Assembly: GCA_900104375.1 (NCBI GenBank)
Contig: LT629302.1
Coordinates: forward strand, 1,116,001-1,180,000
DNA from: Flavobacteriaceae bacterium MAR_2010_188
Lineage (GTDB): Bacteria > Bacteroidota > Bacteroidia > Flavobacteriales > Flavobacteriaceae
Reading direction: 5' to 3'
DNA: 64,000 bases
This document shows, piece after piece, positions 33,593-43,297 of the stretch. How positions within the stretch are numbered: the stretch's first letter is position 1; the number at the start of each line of letters is the position of its first letter. The translations under genes and the position numbers were made by a program. Below the pieces are notes generated by a model. It was not told the DNA's origin and ran no database searches. It saw nothing but the letters and a program-made list of their open reading frames with translations.

Positions 33593-36500
33593 TGGATAAT
33601 AATCGTGAGAATCCATTTGTCGGTTTAAGACCCTTTGAAGCTGAAGAAAGTCTCTTGTTTTTCGGAAGGAATCAGCAGACTTTAGAAATTTTACAAAGAT
33701 TGCACACTCATCGCTTTGTTGCGGTTGTAGGCGGTTCTGGCAGCGGCAAATCTTCCTTGATAAAAGCTGGTGTCATTCCTTATTTAAAGGCTGGGTTTTT
33801 AGTAGATGACGCCGACAACTGGCATATCGTAAAAATGCGACCTGGAAGGAATGCTTTACATAATCTTATTGAAAGTTTTTGTATTGAATTTAATCCAAAT
33901 TATTGTCTTCCAGATGATGTAGAAAAACTCTTAGAAGATTATAAGAGTGAGGGAATAACCCCCTTGTTAGATTTCATCAAGGAAAACTCGTCTACGGCAA
34001 AGAATAATATGTTTTTATTAGTAGATCAGTTTGAAGAACTCTTCCGTTTTTCGATGAATCAAAATCATACCGATGATGCGATTGACTTTGTAAATTTAAT
34101 TCTCGGGTTGTCTAATCAGTTGGTGTTTCCCGTTTATGTGGTTTTGACAATGCGTTCGGATTATATTGGCGACTGTGCTCAATTTTATGGTTTACCAGAG
34201 GCGATGAATGACAGTCAATATTTAGTCCCTAAATTGAACAGGCAACAATTAAAAATGGTCATCGAAGGGCCTGTAAAGTTGTATGGTAAAACGGTTGCAC
34301 CTAATTTATTATCAAAGATTCTGAACGATTTAAACCTTGTTCAAGATGAACTGCCTTTGTTGCAGCATGCTTTATTGAGAATGTGGGAGCACGAGCAGAA
34401 TATCGATAAAAATGAAGCTTTAGATATCAATGATTATAAAGCGATCGGTAAAATTGAAAATGCGCTTTCTAACCACGCCCAGCTCGCCTTTGAAGGTTTA
34501 AATGATTCCGAAAAAGGGTTTGCTAGGTTAATGTTTAAAGCATTGACAACAATAGACGATAACGGCAGAAAAATAAGACGGCCTTTACTATTGAGCGATC
34601 TGGAGAAACTCACCAATGCCGACCGAGAAAGTATAATGACAGTAATCAATAAATTCATAGAAGATAATAGGTCATTTTTAATTTTACAAAATGTGAGCGG
34701 GTCAGACGACGTCAATATCGATATTTCCCATGAAAGCTTAATTAGACAATGGAAAACCCTGAATATTTGGGTAGATGAAGAAGCAGATTCAGAATCTATT
34801 TATAGGGGTTTGGCAAAGTCTGCTATACTGAAAGATAATAACGAACGTGATTGGTTAGATGGTATTGAACTTAATCTTGCAGAAACATGGAGACAAGAAA
34901 ATAGTCCGAACGCCGAATGGGCGAAACGCTTTGACTTTGACTATAATTCTACCATAGATTATCTAGATCAGAGCATTAAGGAACATCGTTATATCGAGAG
35001 TAAAAAACGCGCAAGAACTCGTAGGATTCAAATATTAATGGCGAGCGTAATTGGGTTACTTGTCTTTATGTTGGCAGCGGGATATTGGTATTATAACAAG
35101 GAAAAAATTAGAACTGAGGCATCGATAATTCATTTAGAGGCTAGCAATCAGCTAATTTCTGACCCTACGGTTGCCTACAGGTTAGAACAAGAAGCCAATA
35201 ATCGAAGTGAAAATACATTATATAGTTCTTCGGCAGCAAAGATTAAGGATAACTATTCCTTGTATAAAATCATTGGGAACTTTAGTAATCTTAATTTGGT
35301 TGAAGGTGACATTTACAATCCAACTTCTATTTCTCCAAATGGAGAATATTTGTTTGTAACAGACACTTTAAAAGGAAGTAAGAGTTATAAAATTATTAAA
35401 GATGATGGATCAATTGTGAAAGACTTCCAAGACCAAACCATCCTAAGTTCCGTCTTCACGAATAACAATGGATTTATTTACGGAAATAATAAAGGGGAAT
35501 TGTTTCAGGTAAATGTGAGCGATGGTAAATCTAATATGTTTTACAAACTCGATAATGACGAAGCTACTGCTATAGAAGTTAGGAGCGATAATTCAATTTT
35601 AATCGCTACTAATAAAAGTGAATTACTGGAAGTAGATTTTGAAGGAAATCTTGTTGAAAGATTCACCGTTGGCATGATCAATCCAGAAACTAATCAAGTA
35701 ATGAACCCTTCACCCCTTATTGACATTGACCTAAGTAATAATGGAGAGATTCTATTACTGAATAATGATGGTAGAACCTTTTTCAGTAATCAAGGAACAT
35801 ATATAAAACCACAATCTATTGAAGGTGGTAAAGTTTTGTATTCTGATATTTATAACTCAACTGAGTTTATCGGTGCATTTGGAGATGGGACAATAAAGAT
35901 TTTGGATATTGAAGGGAAGATTCTAGAGTCTTTTAGAGCCCAAAAGGGGGCTCTTAATTATCTCTCTTATTTAGATTCTGATGAATATATTATAAGTTCC
36001 TCGAAAGCAGGTGAAGTGGTTATCTACAATAAATATGGTAAAGAAATCCAAACTTTTTATGGGCATGAAAAAGGAATTTTTGCTCATAGAATTATAAATA
36101 ATCGTAAAGATTTAATCACTTATAGTTATGACGGAACGATTAGAAAGTGGAAATTAAAATTTAATCTTTCAACCTCATTACAGATTTCTATTGAAAACCT
36201 GAATCCAAATGATGCCGCAGTCAAGCGAAAAGTGGGAAGTATTTCAATCGTTGATAATAACTTAATCACTAATGTTGGTAGCAAGAATTTACTGGAAGCT
36301 ATTGACTTGTCTTCTGCTGATAGATTTGACTTTTTAAAAGAAAATAGTAGTTGTCAGGATTTTATTAAGGATTTTTCGGTTTCAAAAAGTCACGGCAAAA
36401 TCGTTACACTTTGCGATAACGGGAATGTTTCAACTTATAGTTTAGATAATTCTGAAATGCAAAATTCATTTAATGTCAACGGTCTTGCTTATGGATTTTG

Positions 36501-37155
36501 GTTAACTATTTCTGGAGAATCCGTTTTTATTAAATCTCGCACGGATAATCCAAAATTGTATCAATTAAACGGTAGCATTAAATTTGAATTTGTAACGGAG
36601 CATAAAGGAATCTCTGCGGTTGCATTTTCAGATGTTAATCAAAACAGAGTGTTGCTTACCGCAGAAGGTCCATTTCTGCAAGTTCTAAATATTGAAAATG
36701 GTAAAATTGAAAAAACGTTGGCGCTTCCACAAAATTCCTATCCGAGTGCTTTGTGCTATATCAAAAATGATAAAGTAGCGATTGGCTTGGTGAATGGGGA
36801 TATTCTCGTTTATAATTTATCTTCAGAAAAAGTAGAAAAGAAGATTTTACATCTAAGAACTTTTCCTATTAAAAAACTTTCCACAATTGCTGACAATGCC
36901 TTATTGGTTGAATCTGCTGGCGGAGTATGCTACATCTTGAATTTAAAAAATGAAGAAGTGAAAAAATTAGAGGATGGAAATTCACAAATATTAGCCGCGC
37001 ATTTTAATCCGGAAGACTCAAAGATTTATACCATTTCTAGTAATGGACAATTAAAAGCGTGGGAAACAAAATCTCAAAATAATGCTGTAATAATTGAAGA
37101 TGAAGATATTGAAGGTTTGAGTAAAGAGCAGTTGAGAAAATTCAATATAAATTAA
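33592..37155 (+). CDS. Membrane STAND (nSTAND1) NTPase with C-terminal beta-propeller
   Basis: A 1187-residue protein starting NPFVGLRPFEAEESLLFFGR, the N-terminal signature of nSTAND1 NTPases. Walker A GGSGSGKSS lies at 47-55, Walker B FLLVDQFEEL at 141-150, and the arginine region TMRSDYIGDC at 186-195. A winged-helix segment contains ISHESLIRQW near 378-387. A single membrane span lies at about 478-501, followed by a coiled linker. The last ~620 residues are repeated strands typical of a WD40/propeller sensor. It is translationally coupled to the TIR gene. The expected mechanism is ligand binding by the propeller, NTP-driven assembly and activation of the TIR partner. Confidence 0.87.
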   Translation: MDNNRENPFVGLRPFEAEESLLFFGRNQQTLEILQRLHTHRFVAVVGGSGSGKSSLIKAGVIPYLKAGFLVDDADNWHIVKMRPGRNALHNLIESFCIEFNPNYCLPDDVEKLLEDYKSEGITPLLDFIKENSSTAKNNMFLLVDQFEELFRFSMNQNHTDDAIDFVNLILGLSNQLVFPVYVVLTMRSDYIGDCAQFYGLPEAMNDSQYLVPKLNRQQLKMVIEGPVKLYGKTVAPNLLSKILNDLNLVQDELPLLQHALLRMWEHEQNIDKNEALDINDYKAIGKIENALSNHAQLAFEGLNDSEKGFARLMFKALTTIDDNGRKIRRPLLLSDLEKLTNADRESIMTVINKFIEDNRSFLILQNVSGSDDVNIDISHESLIRQWKTLNIWVDEEADSESIYRGLAKSAILKDNNERDWLDGIELNLAETWRQENSPNAEWAKRFDFDYNSTIDYLDQSIKEHRYIESKKRARTRRIQILMASVIGLLVFMLAAGYWYYNKEKIRTEASIIHLEASNQLISDPTVAYRLEQEANNRSENTLYSSSAAKIKDNYSLYKIIGNFSNLNLVEGDIYNPTSISPNGEYLFVTDTLKGSKSYKIIKDDGSIVKDFQDQTILSSVFTNNNGFIYGNNKGELFQVNVSDGKSNMFYKLDNDEATAIEVRSDNSILIATNKSELLEVDFEGNLVERFTVGMINPETNQVMNPSPLIDIDLSNNGEILLLNNDGRTFFSNQGTYIKPQSIEGGKVLYSDIYNSTEFIGAFGDGTIKILDIEGKILESFRAQKGALNYLSYLDSDEYIISSSKAGEVVIYNKYGKEIQTFYGHEKGIFAHRIINNRKDLITYSYDGTIRKWKLKFNLSTSLQISIENLNPNDAAVKRKVGSISIVDNNLITNVGSKNLLEAIDLSSADRFDFLKENSSCQDFIKDFSVSKSHGKIVTLCDNGNVSTYSLDNSEMQNSFNVNGLAYGFWLTISGESVFIKSRTDNPKLYQLNGSIKFEFVTEHKGISAVAFSDVNQNRVLLTAEGPFLQVLNIENGKIEKTLALPQNSYPSALCYIKNDKVAIGLVNGDILVYNLSSEKVEKKILHLRTFPIKKLSTIADNALLVESAGGVCYILNLKNEEVKKLEDGNSQILAAHFNPEDSKIYTISSNGQLKAWETKSQNNAVIIEDEDIEGLSKEQLRKFNIN

Positions 37156-37171
37156 AAGATTCACTTTACTC

Positions 37172-37789
37172 CTACCTTGAATACTCATTGTTTTTTGCTC
37201 TTGTAAATAAGAGCAAGCTTATACAGAAAAATGCTAGCAGAAGAGGTATTTCAAATATCTTTTTATAAAACTTGGGAACACTAACAGATACATTCACCAG
37301 ACTGAGGTTATCAGTAAAATATAAAGGCTCAACAATTCCGACAAAAGCTAATGTGGCGAGGTAACAACTGCCTAGCAGCAGAAAAAAGCTTAGAATAATA
37401 AATGTAGTTCTACTAGACCTGTATCTATTCACATTGCTTATAATAACCACCATTATTAGATAAAACAATGTTAGCAATGCAGTGAGCATATTAAGAATCA
37501 CGCTTAACATGATATCCTTATCCTCTAAAATAAAATTATTATAAATACTTAATAGGAATAACAGAGCAGGAGAAATATAATGCCAATAAAAACGCTTAGT
37601 TGATGTTCTTAAAATTGATTTTATGCTGAGGTAAAAAATCGGCCCAATGAATATGGCAATCAAAATGTTATCAATTTGCTGAAGGACATTTATTGTTGAA
37701 AAAATTTTTGATGCGAACCGCAGCAATAATAAAATAATGAGAACAATTAGACTGTAGTTGAGATGATTGTTTTTCTGCGTCATCAACAT
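37172..37789 (-). CDS. Orphan multi-span membrane protein resembling the sensor domain of membrane AraC regulators
   Basis: A 205-residue protein with six to seven hydrophobic helices and the motif IGPIFYLSIKSIL, which is like the membrane sensor half of Bacteroidota AraC-type regulators. There is no DNA-binding or kinase domain, and the frame ends at a normal stop after helix seven. It may be a truncated regulator or a genuine stand-alone membrane protein. It is convergent with, and 16 bases from, the end of the STAND gene. ATG 37789 and the nearby ATG 37783 are both possible starts. Confidence 0.6.
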   Translation of the reverse strand: MLMTQKNNHLNYSLIVLIILLLLRFASKIFSTINVLQQIDNILIAIFIGPIFYLSIKSILRTSTKRFYWHYISPALLFLLSIYNNFILEDKDIMLSVILNMLTALLTLFYLIMVVIISNVNRYRSSRTTFIILSFFLLLGSCYLATLAFVGIVEPLYFTDNLSLVNVSVSVPKFYKKIFEIPLLLAFFCISLLLFTRAKNNEYSR

Positions 37790-37846
37790 TTATTTAAGTT
37801 GTAAAAGTATTGAGTCGATAATAGTGCGTGACAATGCAACTGTCAT

Positions 37847-38329
37847 TTAATTTATAATCTCTCCATTTTCTCGAAATTCTACATCTTTATTCTTTCCTTC
37901 TTGCTTAAATTCTACATCAAAGAATTCACCTTTAGAATGATGGTTTACGTATTCTACTTCTGTGATTTCATATTCTGAATAATCTCGTTCTATCACTTTT
38001 TTTATTTGGTCGCTAAGATTTTCTTTTTTAATACTGTTTTCAGTTTCTATCCAACTACCATCTGCGTTAAAATCAGCTCTATACTTCTCATCATCCTTAT
38101 TAAAACGAGCTTCCCAATATCCGTTAGCGTCTTGCTCCCAATCCGCATTATTTTCTCCAGGAAACATTTTTTTAAAATTTTCTACGACCGCTTTTGGTGT
38201 TCCTTGTACGGATTCGTCTTTAGTGGGTTCTGATTTTACGGTAAGTTTTTCCTGTTGAACGTCGTTTTTGCATCCTACGGTTAACATTAAGCAAAGGATA
38301 CCAAGAATAGGGAAGTTAGCAAGTTTCAT
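37847..38329 (-). CDS. PepSY-like domain lipoprotein
   Basis: 160 residues from the ATG at 38329; the longer frame starts at TTG 38347. The lipobox is TVGC. After a charged linker there are two PepSY-like units: VVENFKKMFPGENNADWEQDANGYWEARF and VIERDYSEYEITEVEYV, the pattern of the BLIP-like PepSY proteins of Bacteroidota. They are periplasmic with unknown function. The gene is followed by the orphan membrane gene, and the 49 bp between them hold no terminator that I can see. Confidence 0.78.
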   Translation of the reverse strand: MKLANFPILGILCLMLTVGCKNDVQQEKLTVKSEPTKDESVQGTPKAVVENFKKMFPGENNADWEQDANGYWEARFNKDDEKYRADFNADGSWIETENSIKKENLSDQIKKVIERDYSEYEITEVEYVNHHSKGEFFDVEFKQEGKNKDVEFRENGEIIN

Positions 38330-38534
38330 ATTTAATAATTTCTTCAAATGTAAGTCGGTTTTAGAAATTATACTGATCCGAATAAGATGAAGATACTCTC
38401 ATATCAAGCAAACACTTATAAATATTAGGATTATGACCTCTTAACTAATTATAATTTAATTTAGATTTTTAAATTTGTAACGACAAAATGACGAGTTAAG
38501 CTTATTTAACTGTATAACTAAACCACCACTACCG

Positions 38535-39623
38535 ATGATTATTACTTATTATGTGCTAACCTTTTTATTGGTTATTACTACATTTTTACCAAGAATTAAC
38601 GATCAGCATTGGTTTTTTAGAATCTGGGATTTTGGGAAGGTCCAGTTAGTTATAATGCAATTCCTCCTATTAATATGGGGCTTTGTATATATAGAATTCG
38701 ACAACCTTTTACTTATTATTTGCCAAGGAATTTTAGCCTTCACCTTCATCTTTAATTCGGCCGTGCTTATAAGGTTTACTTCATTATATAAAACCTATAA
38801 ACAAGATAAATCAGTTAGGAAATCTAAGAGTGTATCACTCTTATCAGTCAATGTCTATCAGTTTAACGATGAATACGAAAGACTAATTAATTTAATTGAA
38901 AGGATCAAGCCAGATATCGTCCTGACAATGGAGTCTAACTACAACTGGGACATGGCCCTGGAGAAATTGGATTCCAGTTATAAACACTCAAAAAAAATTC
39001 CACAAGAAAACACATATGGGATGCATTTTTGGACAAATTTGGAAGTAAAGAAAATAAAAGTGAACCATTTTATGTCGGACGATATTCCGAGTATACATTG
39101 CTCACTTAAAACTGAAGATGGTTGGGATTTCGATTTTATCGGTATTCATCCTCCCCCACCGAGCCCAACTGAAGAAGAAACGTCTAAAGAACGCGATGGG
39201 GAATTATTATCCGTTGCTAAAATTGTCAAGGATATGGATACGCCAGTAGTGGTCGCTGGTGATTTCAACAATGTTGCATGGGCCAAATCTTCAATGCTCT
39301 TTAAAAGGATTTCTCAACTAATAGATCCGCGGGTAGGTAGAGGTTTTGTGTCAACCTTTCACGCTAAATATTGGTTTTTACGTTTCCCCATAGATTTATT
39401 TTTCCATTCCGAAAAAGTATATATCGAAGAGTTTAAGGCCGAAGAGGCAGTTGGCTCTGATCACTTTCCATTGTACACTAAATTTCACATAGGAAGTTCA
39501 GATAACCCCGAGACCGTAAATGTTGAGAAACAAGAAGAAGATGACACTGAAGAAATGGAAGAAATGATAGACGAGGGAAAACACACCCAATCCGAACGAA
39601 AAGAAGTCGTTACCGAAGACTAA
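38535..39623 (+). CDS. Membrane-anchored endonuclease/exonuclease/phosphatase-fold protein
   Basis: 362 residues with three N-terminal hydrophobic segments (about 3-18, 33-52 and 58-78) and then an EEP catalytic domain. EEP motifs visible are SVNVYQFN, PDIVLTMESN, FIGIHPPPP, VVAGDFNNVAW and GSDHFPLY. The last 50 residues are acidic and low-complexity. Substrates of membrane EEP proteins range from phospholipids to nucleic acids; nothing here chooses between them. The catalytic side is probably periplasmic or cytoplasmic depending on helix number, which is not certain. Confidence 0.82.
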   Translation: MIITYYVLTFLLVITTFLPRINDQHWFFRIWDFGKVQLVIMQFLLLIWGFVYIEFDNLLLIICQGILAFTFIFNSAVLIRFTSLYKTYKQDKSVRKSKSVSLLSVNVYQFNDEYERLINLIERIKPDIVLTMESNYNWDMALEKLDSSYKHSKKIPQENTYGMHFWTNLEVKKIKVNHFMSDDIPSIHCSLKTEDGWDFDFIGIHPPPPSPTEEETSKERDGELLSVAKIVKDMDTPVVVAGDFNNVAWAKSSMLFKRISQLIDPRVGRGFVSTFHAKYWFLRFPIDLFFHSEKVYIEEFKAEEAVGSDHFPLYTKFHIGSSDNPETVNVEKQEEDDTEEMEEMIDEGKHTQSERKEVVTED

Positions 39624-39658
39624 AAGTAATTCTCTGCAAATCTTAGCAATCAGCTCTT

Positions 39659-39826
39659 TTAAGCAGTAGTATCATCCTTCACAGGAAGTGCTTTTTGTTG
39701 CTTTTCTCTTTGTCTTTTCAGGACCATATAAGCAAGATAAACAAATTCTATCCCAACAAAAATTACTTTGAATTTAGATTTCTTAAATAACGCAGCGGTT
39801 AGACCGATAATTGTAGATATTCTCAT
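39659..39826 (-). CDS. Small one-span membrane protein, 55 residues
   Basis: The ATG at 39826 gives a 55-codon frame: a short amphipathic start, KKSKFKVIFVGIEFVYLAYMV with one membrane span (about 20-34), and a basic then acidic tail. It ends at 39659, 35 bases past the convergent EEP gene. The codon pattern is gene-like. No family is recognised. The 236-bp region from here to the AraC gene contains nothing else supported. Confidence 0.55.
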   Translation of the reverse strand: MRISTIIGLTAALFKKSKFKVIFVGIEFVYLAYMVLKRQREKQQKALPVKDDTTA

Positions 39827-40062
39827 ATCACAAATTTATAAATTGATAAGAAAGAGAAATGATTATTTTCATCAAAATATTAACTCATTTAGTAGCCTAA
39901 GTTCAAATTGAATTAATCAAGTTAAGTTAGAAATTCTAATGGGCACATAAACTAATCTATGCTATTGATCGATTATAAAGTTTTTACTAGGAAATTTCTT
40001 ATTCATTTTAAATGATAATAAAGATTTGAATTACCTATATTTAACACTAATGAAAATTCCTC

Positions 40063-41091
40063 ATGTATTTTATTAAAGAGCGAAATATTATAGAAGTACT
40101 CGCTCAACTGGCTCAAAAGCTTGACGCCAATTTTTCTCGAGACTTTTCTTGTGCAAGTTTGATACTTGATAATCACATTGGTAGAGGTGCAATCACCGCC
40201 TATGAATTATTTCCAGGCCTAGCAGCTTTAATTTACAGCGTAAAATTTAATGAAGACATTACGATTTCTGTTGATGAGAGTTCAATGAATCCTCTATATT
40301 TTATATTTTGTATAAACGGGAAGTTAAAACATCGCTTTTCGGATGAAATAGACACGCGTTCAATTCATATTCAACAGAATGTAATACTCACGAGTTCTAA
40401 GCAGCAGCACAATGTTTTCAAATTCCCAAAGGACGAAAAAATTGAAGCGAGCTTTATCTATTTGCTAAGAGAGACTGATGAGTTAGATGATAGTAAAATA
40501 AAATATCTGCGAACCGGAGTCCAAGATATTCTTGAAGAAATTGGTGAAATTGATAGTTACAAGTTTTTTGGACATATAAGACCTAAAACCGCCACTTATG
40601 TTGAAAGGATTATACACAACAATAAGAAAGGCGTGGTTGGGAGATTGTTAGTAGAAGCATCAATAATGAGCATTCTCGCGCTTCAGATTGAAAATCATGA
40701 AGAAGAAATAACGTCACCAAAATTAAATCCTCCTATAAAGCAAGATGAGCTTATGAGAATATTAAAGCTCAGCGAAACGATTACAAGCTCGCTCGATAAA
40801 ACTTTGTCGGTTAAAGATTTAAGTAAGTTGTCCTCCCTAAATCCGAAAAAGCTACAAGCTGGTTATCGCTATCTCTTTGGTATGTCTGCAAATGCTTATA
40901 TAAAGAATGTTCGTTTAGAAACAGCGCTAGAATTGCTTCAGACCACGGACCTATCTATCTCCGAGATTGTTTATCGGATAGGTCTTTCGAGTAGAAGTTA
41001 TTTTACGAGACTCTTCACAGAACGTTATGGTTATAAGCCCAGCGAATACAAGAATATGATCAAATCTATTCATATTGATTTACTAGAATAA
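40063..41091 (+). CDS. AraC-family transcriptional regulator
   Basis: 342 residues. The C-terminal ~100 residues carry the two helix-turn-helix units of AraC proteins (LSVKDLSKLSSLNPKKLQAGYRYLFG and LSISEIVYRIGLSSRSYFTRLFTERYGYKPSEYK). The N-terminal ~230 residues are a cupin-like ligand-binding half without membrane spans, so it is a soluble one-component regulator. The ligand and target are unknown; no operon partner is close. Confidence 0.88.
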   Translation: MYFIKERNIIEVLAQLAQKLDANFSRDFSCASLILDNHIGRGAITAYELFPGLAALIYSVKFNEDITISVDESSMNPLYFIFCINGKLKHRFSDEIDTRSIHIQQNVILTSSKQQHNVFKFPKDEKIEASFIYLLRETDELDDSKIKYLRTGVQDILEEIGEIDSYKFFGHIRPKTATYVERIIHNNKKGVVGRLLVEASIMSILALQIENHEEEITSPKLNPPIKQDELMRILKLSETITSSLDKTLSVKDLSKLSSLNPKKLQAGYRYLFGMSANAYIKNVRLETALELLQTTDLSISEIVYRIGLSSRSYFTRLFTERYGYKPSEYKNMIKSIHIDLLE

Positions 41092-41253
41092 ACGTCCTTC
41101 CATATTTAGCTTCCTAATACAAAGTTAAAAACATCTCCAAATTTTGCGTTTCCCGTTAATGAATTGTTAAAGGTCGGGGTCTTCTTTAATCACTGTAATC
41201 CATACAGCAAAAGGCATCCGTATATATACCAACTATAAAACATTATTATAATT

Positions 41254-42120
41254 ATGAAAAAAATTTCAATCCTAGCGCTATCAACTGTTTTTATGTTTTC
41301 ATGCGTTTCTAAAAAGAAGTATGTAGCATTAGAAACAGAAAACGGTGAAATCCGTAGCGAATTACAAAAGCAGAAAGTAGAAAATGAAGAACTTGAAGCT
41401 AAATTCGATATTATCCAAGCGAGAGTTGATAAGTACAACGACAAGATAAATTCACTTACAAAAGAAAACGACGCCATGTTAGTTAGCGTAGAAGGTACTG
41501 TTATAAGTAATGATACCAAGAAAGCTATGAGACAAACTCTTAAGAATGTTGATGCTGCCGAATTAGCTGGAGCAAAAACATTAAGAGATTCTATGAATGT
41601 TGCCGTTTCTCATAACCTTAAAAAATCAATAGATACATCAACTTTAGATGAAGAAGATGACATCGCTATAAATATTGATGAGACTGTGGTAATGATTTCT
41701 ATTTCTGATAAAATGTTATTCAACACTGCTAGTTATAAAGTAAGTAACAAAGCAAATAATATTCTTCAAAAGTTGGCAGATGTAATCAATTCTGAACCAA
41801 GCATCGAAGTTATGGTAGAAGGTCATACTGACTCTAGAAGCATTAATACTGCCAAAATCGCAGATAACTGGGATTTGAGCGTGTTGCGTGCAACTTCAGT
41901 TGTTAGAAAATTACAAGAAGATTATGGTGTTGCTCCTGAGAAGCTAATCGCAGCAGGTAGAAGTAGCTATATTCCTTTAGTTGAAAATGACAATAACGAT
42001 AATAGATCTAAAAACAGAAGAACTAGAATTATAATCTTACCAAACATTAATAAGTTTTTTGCTTTAATGGGTGGTGATGAGAGTGCTTCAGTTGAAACAT
42101 CTTCAATGAACAACAACTAA
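41254..42120 (+). CDS. OmpA-family lipoprotein with coiled-coil N-terminus
   Basis: 288 residues. The lipobox is MFSC with Cys17, then a coiled coil (about 25-75) and a C-terminal OmpA domain (about 165-275) with VMVEGHTDSR, NWDLSVLRATSVVRKL and NRRTRI. The last is the peptidoglycan-binding pattern. It likely tethers the outer membrane to the cell wall. A terminator follows. It is one of two OmpA-type lipoproteins in 2 kb. Confidence 0.9.
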   Translation: MKKISILALSTVFMFSCVSKKKYVALETENGEIRSELQKQKVENEELEAKFDIIQARVDKYNDKINSLTKENDAMLVSVEGTVISNDTKKAMRQTLKNVDAAELAGAKTLRDSMNVAVSHNLKKSIDTSTLDEEDDIAINIDETVVMISISDKMLFNTASYKVSNKANNILQKLADVINSEPSIEVMVEGHTDSRSINTAKIADNWDLSVLRATSVVRKLQEDYGVAPEKLIAAGRSSYIPLVENDNNDNRSKNRRTRIIILPNINKFFALMGGDESASVETSSMNNN

Positions 42121-42141
42121 TAACTGTTATTAAGTTGAATG

Positions 42142-42168
42142 AAAGCAGCCTTATAGGCTGCTTTTTTT
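42142..42168 (+). terminator. Rho-independent terminator after the OmpA-family gene
   Basis: A stem AAAGCAGCC / GGCTGCTTT with a small loop and a 7-T run on the plus strand. Confidence 0.88.
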
Positions 42169-42225
42169 ATGTGCGTTTGTGAAGGATTAAAGCAAAGTCC
42201 ATTAAATTTGCCGTAAACTGTTATC

Positions 42226-42534
42226 ATGAAAATGACATTATTGGGCATATTTAAAGTTGTTGCTTTCCTTGAAGGGATTTCCTATATACTTCTGCTTTTT
42301 ATTGCTGTACCTATTAAGTATATGGCAGATGATCCAACCTATGTAAAATTGTTAGGTATGCCCCACGGGATATTGTTTATCGGGTATATCATTCTAGCTC
42401 TTTTGATTATAAGGAAATATGGTTTGAGTTTTAAATCGAGCTTTTGGTTATTGGCATATTCACTCATACCTATTGCAGCATTCTTTGCTGAAAGAAAAAT
42501 TGTAGAAAGGGAAATTCATCAAACTTTAGAATAG
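42226..42534 (+). CDS. DUF3817-family membrane protein
   Basis: A 102-residue protein with three membrane helices. It opens GIFKVVAFLEGISYILLLF, which is characteristic of DUF3817, followed by GMPHGILFIGYIILALL and a third helix ending in a short basic tail. The function is unknown. It is a single gene between two OmpA-type genes, ending at a bidirectional terminator. Confidence 0.82.
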   Translation: MKMTLLGIFKVVAFLEGISYILLLFIAVPIKYMADDPTYVKLLGMPHGILFIGYIILALLIIRKYGLSFKSSFWLLAYSLIPIAAFFAERKIVEREIHQTLE

Positions 42535-42541
42535 ATTCAAA

Positions 42542-42574
42542 AAAAAAGGTGAGGTCTATGACCACACCTTTTTT
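42542..42574. terminator. Bidirectional terminator between DUF3817 and the second OmpA gene
   Basis: The outer stem AAAAAAGGTG / CACCTTTTTT continues past one A-A mismatch into GGTC / GACC around a small loop. A and T runs flank both sides. Confidence 0.75.
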
Positions 42575-42593
42575 AAGATACCATTAGAGTATT

Positions 42594-43286
42594 TTAATTT
42601 GCTTTCTCTTGAGCTTCCTTCTTAAGAGCTTCATTAGCTACAATACCTAACTCTACTCTTCTATTTTGAGCTCTTCCAGTGGCAGTTGAATTGTCCCCAA
42701 CTGGTTGATTTTCTCCATACCAATTAGTTGTTATTCTACCAGAGGAAATACTTTTTCCAACTAAGAATGAAGAAACAGCTTCAGCCCTTCTTCTAGAAAG
42801 TCCCATATTATAGTCATCGGCACCTACATTATCAGTATGGCCTTCCACTAAGATATCACTATTTGGATATTCCATAAATATATTAGCAAGTTTTGTAAGA
42901 GTCTCTGCTGATCTGTCATTGACGTTATATTTGTTAGTCCCAAAATAAACTCCTGAGTTTTCATCGAAAGTAACATTTATACCCTCGCCAACTCTTTCTA
43001 CTTTAGCTCCAGGAATCTCTTGTTCAATCTTTTCAGCTTGTCTATCCATTCGGTCACCAATGTAACCGCCGGCTGCTCCACCTACAGCGGCTCCGATAAT
43101 TGCTCCTAAAACTGTATTACTCTTACTACCAACATTGTTTCCGATGACACCGCCAATCACGGCGCCTCCAGCAGCACCGATAACGGCGCCTTTTTCTTTG
43201 TTATTTGCGTTTTTGGTAGCCGAGCATCCGTATAGAAATAAAACGGCAACCATAACTGTTAAAATCTGTTTTATATGTGTTTTCAT
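42594..43286 (-). CDS. OmpA-family lipoprotein with glycine-zipper segment
   Basis: 230 residues. Lipobox LYGC (Cys 21), then a glycine-zipper stretch (about 33-80; repeated GAxxGAxxGGxxG pattern) suited to membrane association, and a C-terminal OmpA domain (about 110-215) with ILVEGHTDNVGADDYN, LSRRRAEAVSSFL and NRRVEL. This build is the common peptidoglycan-associated lipoprotein of flavobacteria. It may be co-transcribed with the lipocalin gene 11 bases upstream. Confidence 0.9.
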   Translation of the reverse strand: MKTHIKQILTVMVAVLFLYGCSATKNANNKEKGAVIGAAGGAVIGGVIGNNVGSKSNTVLGAIIGAAVGGAAGGYIGDRMDRQAEKIEQEIPGAKVERVGEGINVTFDENSGVYFGTNKYNVNDRSAETLTKLANIFMEYPNSDILVEGHTDNVGADDYNMGLSRRRAEAVSSFLVGKSISSGRITTNWYGENQPVGDNSTATGRAQNRRVELGIVANEALKKEAQEKAN

Positions 43287-43297
43287 AATGTAAAAAT

